The notes beneath the pieces were generated by a model. The model saw only the letters and a list, made by a program, of their open reading frames with translations, was not told the DNA's origin and ran no database searches. The translations under genes were made by a program, and so were the position numbers. Shown here one piece after another: positions 44,601 to 54,400 of a stretch of DNA of 64,000 nt (positions are counted from its first letter, which is position 1; the number at the start of each line of letters is the position of its first letter). The stretch is from Massilia sp. CF038 (GTDB taxonomy: Bacteria > Pseudomonadota > Gammaproteobacteria > Burkholderiales > Burkholderiaceae_D), in assembly GCF_900129765.1 (NCBI RefSeq), contig NZ_FQWU01000002.1:930001-994000 (forward strand), read 5' to 3'.

Positions 44601-47248
44601 ACCTGGAACTTGAGCGCGTCCTTGCTCATCACCCAGCCATCGGGCTTGATGCCAACCACGTAGCGCGATGGCCACAGTGGAATGCGGGTCGACGAGGTCA
44701 TGGTTTCGCCATTCGCGTCGGCGTACGACATTTCAGCCACCAGGTCACGCGGCAGTTCGCTTGCGCCAACTGAATCGAGCGTCACACGGGCGCCGCCCGC
44801 CTTGTCCAGGGTCAGCGCACGCTGGCGCACGGGCGAGTCGGCAGCGTTTTTCGTACCACTCTCCCCCTCACCTTCATCGCAGCATTCATCCTCGTCATCG
44901 TAGCCGCCGCCTTTTTCGACGCCTTCACGCACGTCGCCCACGTCAAAGCTGAAGCCATCGTAAGCGCCGAACGAAATCCCCCGCGGCTGCACCACGCTGC
45001 GAATCTTCACCGGTGCCAGACCGGCCCCGCCGCCAGCCAGGTAATTAAGCTGCAGGTCCAGTTCCACCTTGGCGTCGCCGATCACAGGCGTCTTTGGACC
45101 GGCCAGCAGCGCGCGCATGGTCGGAACGCGGAACTGCTCGACCCGGAACGAGCCGGCCCGGTGCTGGCCAATCATCACGGCATAGGTGCCCTGCTTGGCC
45201 GTGGCCGGAATCTTCCAGTCGCTTTCGGCAATGCCGTTCGTGTTCCAGGTCAGCGGCATTGGGAAGCGCTCGTCGCTGCCTTCGTGCACCAGCTCCGCCT
45301 TGCCCAGCGGGCGTGCCAGCGTGATGCCGGTCGACGTGTGGCGACGGTTGAAATGCTTCATGTGCACCGTCTCGCCGGCACGCAGCAAGGTACGGTCAAA
45401 CACGGTGGTGACGATGCGGTTGTCCGCGTCCAGCGCGCCACTGGGCAGATTGAAGCGCCAGCTTTCGATACCGGACTGCCAGCTCGACAGCGTGAACGTG
45501 AAGTCCTCGCCACTGTGCACGGTGACGAAGTAGTCGCGGCTCTTGCACGAGGAGCGCGGCAGCGCCTTGGGAATGCGCAGCACGCCGTTGCGGTCCGTCA
45601 CACCGTTGAACAGTGCGGCCTTGGTGCAGGCATACACGGCCACCTGGGCGTTCGGCACTGGTTTGCCCTTGTCCAGCGACGTGACCCACACCAGCGATGA
45701 TTCAGCACCCAGCTTGAAGTGGGCCACCATATTTGTCACCAAGGCGCCGCCGTTGACGAAGGCGCGCCCGTTTGGATCGTCAAACAGGGCTGCGCCCAGT
45801 TTCGGGCTTTCCAGTTCAACCACGTAAAAACCGGGCTTGGGCAAGGCAATGCCAATCACCTCAAACGCGCTGGCGCCATCCGGCCGTGGCAGCGTGAACT
45901 TTTCGACCGGTCCCAGCTTGCTATCCTTGAGCACCGGTTTGGCCAGGCTGTCGTTATTTTGCTGATTGAACGAGCCATACGAATACCCCAGGGTCGACAG
46001 CCATTTAAAGACCTCGGCATCGTGCTCGGCGCCGCTGGCAACGCGCAGCATCGCGCCGGCAATGCCGCCCTTGCCGGCCAGCGGTGCTTCCACATTGCGC
46101 ACCGTGACCGGCAGCATGCGTTCGGCGCTCGCTTCGATCAGGCCGAAGCGGCCTGGGAACTTGACCAGCGGCGGCTGCTCATCCGTCTTCACCGCCAGCG
46201 GGAACTGCGCCTGATTGACCAGCGCGCGCCCGGCATCGTCTTTCAGCGACCCTGGCAGCGTCACGGTGAATGCGGTCTTTTCCGGCAGCGGTACCGGGAA
46301 GGTCACGTTCGAGATGAACTCCTGCTTGCGTTCGTCCTTGTCGACCACGGCGCGCCAGACCTTGCCATCGGCCGCAGTCAAGGTGATCGCCGCGGCGCTC
46401 TTGCGCGACAGCGGCGCGCTGAAGCCAAGCCGCATCGGCAGGAAGGGAATGCAATTGGACTTTGCGCCCAGCCGCTCGCAGCTGAATTCCACGGTAAAGT
46501 CGCCGCGGGTGCGGAACGGCAGCTTCTGATCGGCGTCGGTGGCCACACCATTGGGCGCCGCAATGCCGCGACCCCAGATCAGGGCCACATCCTTGGCTGC
46601 GGCAAAGGTGCGCTTGCAGCGTAATACAGCCACCGCGGGCGTACCCTGCGACTCGCTGGTGCGGCGCAAGTGGCGCTCCACAAACTTCGCCTGGGCCGCG
46701 AGCACCTGCTCGCGCTCCTTGCCCTTGAGGAGTTCAACGCCAATGCGCTCATTGATGCCACCCGCCTGGCACCAGGCGTTGGCGGCGATGCTGGCATCGG
46801 TGGCCGGCGCATCCAGCCCCAGTACGAAGACCTGCTTTTCGTCGATCTGGCTACCCTCGCGCGGGACCGAGGCCACAATCGCAGGCCCGCCCGTGTCAAA
46901 TTTAAAGACGCTGCTGCCCCCCAGGGCCTTGCCTGCCACATCCTTCAATTCCGGACGAAGGGTAAAGCTGCAGCGCAGTGCCGCCGGCAGGTCGCGCTCA
47001 AAGTCGAACGACCAGTTGCTGCCGTCAATCCAGCGCCCCTTGCCTTTTTCCGCGCACTCGTAAGTGAATGGATCGGCCAGACGCAAGTCGCCAAACGGCA
47101 CCATCTGCGCGCTGAAGCGGGCCGTCACCTGGCGCACCTTTTTGACCGTGCCCTGCGGCGTAAATGATTGAACGGTGGTCTGGGCGCTGGCAGTGACGGC
47201 GGCACAGCCAAGGAGGAACAAACTGGTCAAACGGGGAATGGCACGCAT
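41612..47248 (-). CDS. Bacterial alpha-2-macroglobulin (YfhM-like)
   Basis: A 1878-residue periplasmic protease trap thought to protect the wall when PBP1C repairs it. MG domains with the A2M_N and A2M blocks run through most of the length. The thioester motif is present: CFEQ at residues 1427-1430 in RYPYTCFEQ, followed by the alpha/alpha toroid (TAYVLSVAAEAGYEIP). The signal peptide could be a lipoprotein one (FLLGC) or a normal one cut near TASAQ. ATG 47248 has a GGAG site; the frame extends to 47305. It is translationally coupled to pbpC. Confidence 0.94.
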   Translation of the reverse strand: MRAIPRLTSLFLLGCAAVTASAQTTVQSFTPQGTVKKVRQVTARFSAQMVPFGDLRLADPFTYECAEKGKGRWIDGSNWSFDFERDLPAALRCSFTLRPELKDVAGKALGGSSVFKFDTGGPAIVASVPREGSQIDEKQVFVLGLDAPATDASIAANAWCQAGGINERIGVELLKGKEREQVLAAQAKFVERHLRRTSESQGTPAVAVLRCKRTFAAAKDVALIWGRGIAAPNGVATDADQKLPFRTRGDFTVEFSCERLGAKSNCIPFLPMRLGFSAPLSRKSAAAITLTAADGKVWRAVVDKDERKQEFISNVTFPVPLPEKTAFTVTLPGSLKDDAGRALVNQAQFPLAVKTDEQPPLVKFPGRFGLIEASAERMLPVTVRNVEAPLAGKGGIAGAMLRVASGAEHDAEVFKWLSTLGYSYGSFNQQNNDSLAKPVLKDSKLGPVEKFTLPRPDGASAFEVIGIALPKPGFYVVELESPKLGAALFDDPNGRAFVNGGALVTNMVAHFKLGAESSLVWVTSLDKGKPVPNAQVAVYACTKAALFNGVTDRNGVLRIPKALPRSSCKSRDYFVTVHSGEDFTFTLSSWQSGIESWRFNLPSGALDADNRIVTTVFDRTLLRAGETVHMKHFNRRHTSTGITLARPLGKAELVHEGSDERFPMPLTWNTNGIAESDWKIPATAKQGTYAVMIGQHRAGSFRVEQFRVPTMRALLAGPKTPVIGDAKVELDLQLNYLAGGGAGLAPVKIRSVVQPRGISFGAYDGFSFDVGDVREGVEKGGGYDDEDECCDEGEGESGTKNAADSPVRQRALTLDKAGGARVTLDSVGASELPRDLVAEMSYADANGETMTSSTRIPLWPSRYVVGIKPDGWVMSKDALKFQVLVLDVAGAPVAGTQVGVDFFQRTSYSHRRRLLGGFYAYENGSEVKRLGVACEGKTDAKGMLFCDVKPPADGNLILRAKALDENQRVAVSHQDVWVAGSSDWWFTASDNDRIDLLPGKKMYAPGEEATFQVRSPFREATALVTVEREGVMDYYIRPLSGKTPTFSIPLKGTYAPNVFVSALVVRGRVAGIAPSALVDLGKPAYKLGIAAVKVGWAAHELKVQVSADKPVYKVREQASVKVKVTRADGSPVPAGAEVALAAVDEGLLELMPNTSWNLLEAMMGRRSLQVETSTAQMQVIGKRHYGRKAFPHGGGGGKGGGRELFETLLFWKARVTLDANGEAQVVVPVNDSLTSFRIVAVANASADLFGTGHTVIRSSQDLMLLSGLPAVVREGDKLRAGATVRNASSGPLKVDVGASVTPDGGKSRALARQSVTLAAGQAQELGWDFQVPAGAANLTWQFDAKAVDAAGASVSDKISVNQKVGVVTPVRTIQATLLQLDKPQSMKVQTPADAIAGRGGILTHFNARLGDDLPGVREYMTRYPYTCFEQNTSRAVALRDEKLWKTNMARMPLYMDSDGLLRYFPYPGNGSDTLTAYVLSVAAEAGYEIPVEAREKMEAGLLGFVEGRVMRYSDLATADLAVRKVAALEALSRTKPIAASSIESFSVEPNLWPTSAVIDWHLVLQRSPTLPGRAAKLAQASQILHARLNLQGTTMTFSTERTDYWWWLMASPDVNANRLMLAVLDQPDWQKDMGRLARGAMGRMHQGHWGTTVANAWGVLAIDKFSKKFEKEPVTGSTNVRLDAVTKDAAWTEAKAPSQALPWPGGAQDLTLTHTGTGKPWVTVQSTAAIPLKQPVSSGFKVVRSVTPVQQKIAGKWSRGDVYRVRLDMEAQSDMSWVVVDDPIPASATVLGNGLGGDSALATAGQRSQGWVWPAFEERTFEVYRSYFRFVPKGKWSIEYTVRLNNQGRFNLPATHIEAMYSPEMMADSPNTPLDVGP

Positions 47249-47397
47249 TACTGCTCCGGCGATGTGGGATGCATGCAGTTTTGCAAGTTTAGCCATGCAA
47301 GTCAATAATATTGCACAAAATGTATCGAGCTCGGCCGTCTCCGATACACATCCCGGATTCTCGATAGAATGCAGCGTCCACGTCTCCGAGGCCGCTT

Positions 47398-48807
47398 ATG
47401 CCGTTTCATCCGCTCCTGATTGTTAACATCGGCGCCGCTGCCGCGATTTGTTACCTGCTCTACCGCATGCAGGCAGCCCATGTATCGTTCACCAAGCGGG
47501 TATTTTCGGCTTTGGGCCTGGGTGTGGCGCTGGGTGCCCTGTTCCAGCTGGCCTACGGCCCCAGTTCGGACATGGTGGTGCAGACCAATGCCTACCTCGA
47601 CATTATCGGCACCGGCTACGTCAGCCTGCTGCAAATGATCGTCATGCCCTTGATTATGGTGTCGATCATTGGCGCCATCCTCAAGCTCAAGGATGCGACC
47701 TCGCTGGGCAAGATCAGCGCCCTGACCATAGTCACGCTGATGCTGACCACAGTCATTGCGGCTGCCATCGGCATTGTGATGGCCAAGCTGTTTGGCCTGA
47801 GCGCGGCCGGCCTGACCGCCAGCGCCGCTGAAGTGGCGCGCGGGGAGTACATGCAGGGCAAGCTGGGCGCCGCCCAGGCGATCTCGCTGCCATCCATGCT
47901 GCTCAGTTTCATTCCGGCCAATCCCTTCCTCGACATGACCGGCGCGCGCAAGACCTCGACCATCGCCGTGGTCCTGTTCTCTATTTTTATCGGCGTCGCC
48001 GCGACCGGCATTGCGGCCAAGGAGCCGCAACTGTTTACCTCGTTCAGCCACTTCATCAAGGTCGCGCATGCAATCGTGATGCGCATGGTGACCCTGGTGC
48101 TGCGCCTGACGCCCTTCGGTGTGTTTGCGCTGATGACCCAGGTGGTGGCCGCCTCCAGCCTGCAAAGCATTCTGAACCTGATCAACTTCGTATTGGCTTC
48201 CTACAGCGCGCTGATATTGATGTTCTGCGTGCACCTGCTCATCGTCAGTGGCCTGGGCCTGAACGCCCTGCGCTACGCCAGCAAGATTGCACCGGTGCTG
48301 CTGTTTGCCTTCACCTCGCGCACCAGCGCGGGCGCCATTCCCATGTCGGTGCAAACCCAGACCAGGCGTCTGGGCACGCCGGAAGGGGTGGCCAATTTCG
48401 CCGCTTCGTTTGGCGCCGTGATGGGACAAAACGGCTGCGCCGGCATCTACCCGGCCATGCTGGCGGTCATGATTGCGCCCACGGTCGGCATCGACCCCAT
48501 GAGTGTGGGCTTCATTGCCCAGCTGCTGGCCATCATCGTGGTCGGTTCGGTCGGCGTGGCTGGCGTGGGTGGCGGCGCCACTTTTGCAGCGCTGATCACG
48601 CTGTCGGCGATGAACTTGCCTGTGACCCTGGCCGGCTTGCTGATTTCGGTCGAACCGCTGATTGACATGGGCCGCACCGCGCTCAATGTCAGCGGCTCCA
48701 TCACGGCCGGCACCGTCACCAGCCGCCTGCTGGGTCAAACCGATCTGGCCGTGTACAACGACGACAGCGCAATCGACCTCGCGGCCGCGGACCCTATTGT
48801 GCGCTGA
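47398..48807 (+). CDS. Dicarboxylate/amino acid:cation symporter (TcyP-like)
   Basis: A 469-residue DAACS carrier with about nine membrane segments and two re-entrant loops. MIVMPLIMVSIIGAILKL, SRTSAGAIPMSVQTQ and GQNGCAGIYPAMLAVMIAP match the L-cystine symporter TcyP subgroup. The substrate is probably cystine, with other amino acids possible. It is divergent from the alpha-2-macroglobulin gene. Confidence 0.9.
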   Translation: MPFHPLLIVNIGAAAAICYLLYRMQAAHVSFTKRVFSALGLGVALGALFQLAYGPSSDMVVQTNAYLDIIGTGYVSLLQMIVMPLIMVSIIGAILKLKDATSLGKISALTIVTLMLTTVIAAAIGIVMAKLFGLSAAGLTASAAEVARGEYMQGKLGAAQAISLPSMLLSFIPANPFLDMTGARKTSTIAVVLFSIFIGVAATGIAAKEPQLFTSFSHFIKVAHAIVMRMVTLVLRLTPFGVFALMTQVVAASSLQSILNLINFVLASYSALILMFCVHLLIVSGLGLNALRYASKIAPVLLFAFTSRTSAGAIPMSVQTQTRRLGTPEGVANFAASFGAVMGQNGCAGIYPAMLAVMIAPTVGIDPMSVGFIAQLLAIIVVGSVGVAGVGGGATFAALITLSAMNLPVTLAGLLISVEPLIDMGRTALNVSGSITAGTVTSRLLGQTDLAVYNDDSAIDLAAADPIVR

Positions 48808-48828
48808 TCCATCGCTGAATCCGACTAA

Positions 48829-48854
48829 GATCATGATGTATCAACATCATGATC
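48829..48854. promoter_or_regulatory. Perfect palindrome between symporter and phosphatase genes
   Basis: GATCATGATG and CATCATGATC form a 10-bp perfect inverted repeat around TATCAA, ten bases before the phosphatase ATG. There is no T-tract, so it is more likely an operator or an mRNA structure near the ribosome-binding site than a terminator. Confidence 0.4.
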
Positions 48855-48864
48855 GAACAGGCAC

Positions 48865-49629
48865 ATGGAACAAAAATGGCCGCAGGAAATTTGGCTGGTC
48901 AGGCATGGCCAAAGCGCCGGCAACGTCGCGCGTGACGCAGCCGAGGCGGCAGCCGGTCACCTGATCGACATTGCCGAGCGCGATGTCGACGTCCCCCTGT
49001 CCGCGCTGGGCGTGGAACAATCACACGCGCTGGGCGACTGGTTTGCGGCCCTGCCCGATGCAAGCCGGCCCAATGTGGTGCTGCACTCGCCTTACGTGCG
49101 CGCCGCCGAAACAGCGCGCATCATCATCGAAAAAATGGGCGACCCACCGCTGCTGGCCATTCACGCCGACGAACGCGTGCGCGAAAAAGAATTCGGCATC
49201 CTCGACCGCCTGACCACGTTTGGCATCAAGCACAAATACGCCGAGCTGTATGAGCAGCGCCAGCACGTGGGCAAGTTTTATTTCCGTCCGCCGGGCGGCG
49301 AAAGCTGGTGCGATGTCATTTTGCGCCTGCGCAGCGTGCTCGATACCATCACGCGCGAATACGCGGGCGAACGCGTGCTCATTGTGGGCCACCAGGTGAC
49401 GGTCAACTGCTTCCGCTATCTGCTCGAGCGGCTCGATGAAGCGAGCATCCTCGCCTACGATCGCGCCGGTGACGTGCCCAACTGCGCCGTCACGTCCTAC
49501 GCCTTCGACGCAAGCCAAGGCAAGCACGGCAAGCTGGTGCTGCGGCTGACCAATTTTGTGGCGCCGCTGGAAGCAGCCGGCACGCCGGTCACGGTGCAAA
49601 AAGATGTGCCCGCTGCTCCGAAAGCGTAG
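48865..49629 (+). CDS. Histidine phosphatase family protein
   Basis: A 254-residue phosphoglycerate-mutase-like phosphatase with the catalytic LVRHGQSAGN (His and Arg), HSPYVRAAETA, and the second His in LIVGHQVTVN. The substrate cannot be read. It lies 57 bp after the symporter gene, with NAD(P)HX dehydratase next. Confidence 0.92.
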   Translation: MEQKWPQEIWLVRHGQSAGNVARDAAEAAAGHLIDIAERDVDVPLSALGVEQSHALGDWFAALPDASRPNVVLHSPYVRAAETARIIIEKMGDPPLLAIHADERVREKEFGILDRLTTFGIKHKYAELYEQRQHVGKFYFRPPGGESWCDVILRLRSVLDTITREYAGERVLIVGHQVTVNCFRYLLERLDEASILAYDRAGDVPNCAVTSYAFDASQGKHGKLVLRLTNFVAPLEAAGTPVTVQKDVPAAPKA

Positions 49630-49642
49630 GCGCACCAGTGCC

Positions 49643-50563
49643 ATGGAAACGCCGGTCTCGCACGCGCACATGATCAGCATCGACGCGACCGCCCTGCGCG
49701 GCTGGCCCCTGCCCATGCCGTCCAGCGAAGGCGACAAGGAACAGCGCGGCCACGTGCTGGTGCTGGGCGGCTCGCGCGAGATGCCCGGCGCCGTGATCCT
49801 GGCGGCCACCGCGGCCCTGCGCGCTGGCGCCGGCAAGCTCACCATTGCAACCGGCGCCAGCGTGGCCCAGCTGGTCGCGCTGGCCATGCCCGAGGCGCGC
49901 GTGATCGGCCTGCGCGAGACGCCTGAAGGCGGCTTCACGGTCGACGCCATCGACGCCCTCGATCCGCTGGCGGGCAAGATCGGCGCCATCCTGATCGGGC
50001 CTGGCATGCAGGACGAAACAGCCACTGCCGCGCTGGTGCGGGCCCTGTTGCCGCGCCTTGAGGATTGCGCGATCGTGCTCGACGCCAATGCCATGGGCAT
50101 CGTCCGCAACCCCGACCGCGCCGACGATGCTGCCCCATTCCGCTTCGCCGTGCCTGTCATCCTCACGCCCCATGCGGGCGAGATGGCGCACTTGTCGGGC
50201 CAGGAAAAGGCCGATATTGCTGCCGATCCGGTCCCGGTTGCCAGCCACGCCGCACGCGACTGGAATGCCGTGCTGGCGCTCAAGGGGGCGCGCACCATCA
50301 TCGCGGCGCCCGACGGCGCCATGTGGCAGCACGAAGGCGGCAATGTGGGGCTGGCCATTTCCGGTTCCGGTGATGTGCTTGCTGGCATCATCGCCGGCCT
50401 GGCGGCGCGCGGCGCCACCTTGGCGCAGGCCACGTGCTGGGGCGTGGCCCTGCATGCCCGCGCCGGCGAGCGCCTCGCTGAGCGCATGGGCTTGCTTGGC
50501 TATCTGGCGCGCGAACTGGCGGCCGAAATTCCATCCTTGCTGGAGCAACTTACCCAAGGCTGA
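49643..50563 (+). CDS. ADP-dependent NAD(P)H-hydrate dehydratase
   Basis: Repairs hydrated NAD(P)H. The 306-residue ribokinase-fold protein has GHVLVLGGSREMPGAVILAA, the ILTPHAGEMAHL block, and the catalytic GSGDVLAGIIAGL. It lacks the N-terminal epimerase domain found in the bifunctional NnrE-NnrD proteins. The ATG at 49643 is 14 bases after the phosphatase stop; another at 49670 is possible because neither has a strong ribosome-binding site. Confidence 0.92.
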   Translation: METPVSHAHMISIDATALRGWPLPMPSSEGDKEQRGHVLVLGGSREMPGAVILAATAALRAGAGKLTIATGASVAQLVALAMPEARVIGLRETPEGGFTVDAIDALDPLAGKIGAILIGPGMQDETATAALVRALLPRLEDCAIVLDANAMGIVRNPDRADDAAPFRFAVPVILTPHAGEMAHLSGQEKADIAADPVPVASHAARDWNAVLALKGARTIIAAPDGAMWQHEGGNVGLAISGSGDVLAGIIAGLAARGATLAQATCWGVALHARAGERLAERMGLLGYLARELAAEIPSLLEQLTQG

Positions 50564-50598
50564 GCCTGCTACATCGGCAAGGAGGAATTGCCTCTCGT

Positions 50599-50612
50599 TT
50601 GATCTTCATCAA
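50599..50612. promoter_or_regulatory. FNR/ANR-like box upstream of the Gly/Ser/Thr lipoprotein
   Basis: TTGATCTTCATCAA matches the FNR palindrome exactly and shares the extension CATCAAATTG with the box at 26534-26547. It lies 152 bp upstream of the lipoprotein ATG; a -10-like TCTAAT at 50683-50688 would place the box near -90. Confidence 0.5.
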
Positions 50613-50763
50613 ATTGCCAGGTCATGGAGCGCCAATTACGTTAGAACGGTAAAAAAAGACGAACTGGGACGGAAGTTCAAAGTCTAATTTTGCCTGCGCT
50701 GTCTTGTCCCAGCATCACATCGGGAACAAGGCGGCACCTGACTGACGTGAACAAGGAGCCATC

Positions 50764-51405
50764 ATGAAATCATTATCGAATGCATCGAAAATCATCCTGA
50801 GCGCGGCGCTGCTTGCAGGCGCCCTGGGCGCATGCAAGCGCAACGACACCACGCCGACCGGCACCGGCGACACGGGCACCGGCACGGCCACGTCGCCAGC
50901 CAATACCTCGGGCACCAGTGGCACCGGCGGCGCCACCGGGACGGGCACCGGGACCGGGACCGATACTGGCTCGGGTGCCACCGGCACCAGCGGTAGCGGC
51001 GGCACCGGGACCGGCGCGGCAGGCGGCACTGGCACCGGCGGCACCGGCGGCAGCAGCGGCAGCAGCGGTACGGGCGGCACGGACACGGGCACGGGCGGCA
51101 CCGATACCAGCGGCTCCGGCACCAGCGGCGGCTCGGGCACGTCGGGCAGCAGCGGCACCTCAGGCACATCCGGCAGCAGTGGGAGCTCAGGCACCTCGGG
51201 CACGTCCGGCAGCAGTGGCAGCTCGGGCACCACCGGCAGCGGTAGTTCGGGCATGACGGGCAGCAGCGGCACCTCGGGTACCAGCGGCACGTCCGGCAGC
51301 AGCGGCACCTCGGGCACCAGCGGCACGTCCGGCTCCAGCGGCACCTCGGGCACCAGTGGGTCGAGCGGCAGCGACACATCGGAGCAGCGTGGCGACCGGC
51401 GCTAA
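50764..51405 (+). CDS. Gly/Ser/Thr-repeat lipoprotein
   Basis: A 213-residue lipoprotein with lipobox ALGAC (Cys about residue 23) and then almost only Gly, Thr and Ser in short repeats (TGTG, then SGTSGSSGTSG units), ending in a polar EQRGDRR. Such a sequence cannot form a normal globular core and is probably an extended surface linker or coat. No family recognised. An AAGGAGC site lies before the ATG. The repeat DNA may vary in length between strains. Confidence 0.75.
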   Translation: MKSLSNASKIILSAALLAGALGACKRNDTTPTGTGDTGTGTATSPANTSGTSGTGGATGTGTGTGTDTGSGATGTSGSGGTGTGAAGGTGTGGTGGSSGSSGTGGTDTGTGGTDTSGSGTSGGSGTSGSSGTSGTSGSSGSSGTSGTSGSSGSSGTTGSGSSGMTGSSGTSGTSGTSGSSGTSGTSGTSGSSGTSGTSGSSGSDTSEQRGDRR

Positions 51406-51420
51406 CAGCCGCAGTGCAAA

Positions 51421-51454
51421 TAAAAATGCCGCCCGGCTTGCGCAGGGCGGCATT
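51421..51454 (-). terminator. Terminator of the RND efflux operon
   Basis: Read on the minus strand, a 10-bp perfect stem (AATGCCGCCC with GGGCGGCATT) with a 10-base loop is followed by TTTATTT. It lies about 36 bases after the RND pump stop codon and can also mark the end of the convergent lipoprotein transcript. Confidence 0.8.
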
Positions 51455-51490
51455 GAGCGCTGACCGCCTTGCGGCGGCCGGCATTCGTTC

Positions 51491-54400
51491 TTACACGGTC
51501 TTGTTCAACGCAACCGGTGCGGCATTGCCACGGCCACGCGAGGCAAAGCGGCCGACGCCCATGATCATCCGATAAATAAAGCGGATGAAGGTCAGGAACA
51601 GCAACACCTCGACCAAGGTCGCCAGGAAAGCAGGCACGGCGCCAAAACGCGCTGCACGGCGATGGAACTTGGCAGCCATGTGGTCGCGCTTGATCTCGAT
51701 ACTGTCGTAGAAGGTCGGCACCACCAGCAAGGTGAGCAAGGTCGACGTGATCGTGCCGCCAATGATGGCAATTGCCAATGGACGATAGAACTCGCCGCCC
51801 TCGCCCAGGCCAATCGCCACTGGCAGCATGCCGGCGATCAGGGCGAAGGTCGTCATCAGAATCGGGCGCAAACGCATGCGGCCTGCATCCATCAGCGCAT
51901 CTTCGCGGCTGAAACCTTCTTCCTCACGGCGGCGGGCAGCGTCCAGCAGCAGAATCGCGTTCTTCGCCACCAGACCCATCAGCATGATAATGCCGATCAT
52001 GCTCATCAGATTGAGCGTCTGGCCCGTGAACAGCAAGGCCAGCACCACGCCGATCAGCGACAGTGGCAGCGAAATCATCACCGCCAGCGGCGCCGTGAAG
52101 GAGCCGAACTGCATCACCAGAATCAGATACATCAAGCCGATACCGGACAGCAGCGCAATCACCATCGAGGTGAACAATTCCTTCTGGTCCTGACCCTGGC
52201 CACCCAGTTCCAGGCCATAGCCGGGCGGGAAGGCAAACGACTGCGCCAGCTTCATGGCGTCCGCCGTCACTTCACCATTGGAACGGCCTTGGGCGTTGGC
52301 TGACACGGCGATCGAACGCTTGCCGTTCTTGTGCGCAATGCCAGACGGCCCCTTGCCCATCGAAATGGTCGCAATCTGGTCCAGCGGCACCATCTCGGTA
52401 CTGCCCGCCACGGCGATCGGCAAACGTTCGATGTTTTCTGCATTGACCCGGTCATCCGGATGCAGACGCACGGCCACGTCGCGCGATTCGCCCGTTGGAT
52501 CGACCCAGTCGCCGACTTCCACGCCAGCAAACGCCACCCGCAAGGCTTGCGCCGCATCGTTGACGGAAATGCCCATCGAGTTGGCCAGGCCGCGATTCAA
52601 TTCAATCTGCAGCTCGTTCTTGGGATCTTGCTCGGACAAGCCCACATCGACCGCGCCAGGCACTTCGCGCAGCTTGTCCATATAAGCATTGGCAATTTCC
52701 AGCAGCTTGCGCGAATCCGGACCGGTAAATTCGATCTGGATCGGCTTACGTGCGCCCTGGTTCAAATCGTCCAGCACCACAAATTCGGCGCCCACCAGGG
52801 ATTTGATCTTGCCGCGCATTTCAACTGCGATTTCCTTGGCGCTGCGCTTGCGGGTCTGGCGCTTGCCAATGTCAATCCGCACCCGGCCGCCGCTGGCATC
52901 GATCCGGCTGCTGGTTTCCTTTACTTCAGGAATGGTGCGCGCCAGTTCAGCCGCCGCTTCCATTTTCAGGCGCGCATATTCCACGCTCGACGAGGCCGGC
53001 GTACGGACCGTGATCACGATAAAGCCCGAGTCCGATTTTGGCAGGAAGTCCGAACCGCCGAACTTGCCCTGCACAAAAATGGCGCCAGCGAAGGCGGCAA
53101 AGGCAAGCAAGCCCATGGCAATACGGTGATGCAAGGCCCAGGCAATCACGTTGCCGTAACGGTCGGCTTGATGATCGAACCAGATGTTGAATTTTTCCAG
53201 CACGCGCGACAAGCCCTTCTTCGGCGCATTGTGGTGGCCAGGCGGATCACCCCAGAATGCGGACAGCATCGGATCGAGCGTAAACGAGATCACCAGGCTG
53301 ACCAGCACCGAGCAGGTCACCGTCAATGCAAACGGCCGGAACCATTCGCCGGAGATACCAGGCATGAACGCGACCGGAATGAACACGGCAATGATCGAGA
53401 AGGTCGTGGCGGCAACCGCCAGGCCAATCTCGGCCGTGCCTTCCAGCGCGGCGGTACGGCGGTCGGAGCCGCGTTCCATGTGGCGCACAATGTTTTCCCG
53501 CACCACGATCGCATCGTCAATCAGCACGCCAATCGCCAGCGACAAGCCCAGCAGGGTCATGAAGTTGAGCGTGAAGCCGCACAGCCATACCGCGATAAAG
53601 GCGGCAATGACCGAAGTTGGCAGCGAGAGCGCGGTAATCAAGGTCGAACGCCAGGAATTGAGGAAGGCGTACACCACAAAAATGGTCAGGATCGCACCAA
53701 ACACGAGCGACTCGATCACGTTGTTCAGGCTGCGCTGCGAACGGTCGCCGCCATCGTCAATGATTTCCAGCTTGGTGCCGCCTTGCAGCAATTCCTTTTC
53801 AATGACCTTGATTTCGGCCTTGACCTTGTCGGCCACCGTCACAGTACTGGCATCTTTGGAACGGCTGACCGAAATACCCACGTTCGGCTTGCCGCTGCGA
53901 ATCGACAGACTGTCGATATCAGCAAAGCCGTCCTTGATTTCCGCCACCTGGGCCAGACGCACGATCTCGTCGCCGCGGCGCTTGACCACGATCTGCTGGA
54001 ACTCGTCAGGCGACTCGATCCGGCCCACCAGGCGAATACTCTTTTCGTCCAGGTTGCCACGCACCTTGCCGACCGGCGCATTGGTATTTTGGTTGCGCAG
54101 TGCCAGCACCACTTCACCGACCGACACATTGTATTCACGCAGCTTGGCCGCACGCAGCAAGACCGACAGTTCGCGCTTGAGCGCACCACCCACGTTCACA
54201 ATCGACACCCCGTCAATGCCGCGGAAGCGATCGGCAATCACATCCTCGGCCAGGCGCGAAATTTCGGCGTGGCTTTGCGTACTGGACGACAGCGCCAGCG
54301 AAATCACCGGTTCCGACGATGGATCGGCGCGCTGCAGAATTGGCTCGCGCATTTCGGTCGGCAGTTTATAGCGCACCGACGCGATGGCGTTGCGGATTTC

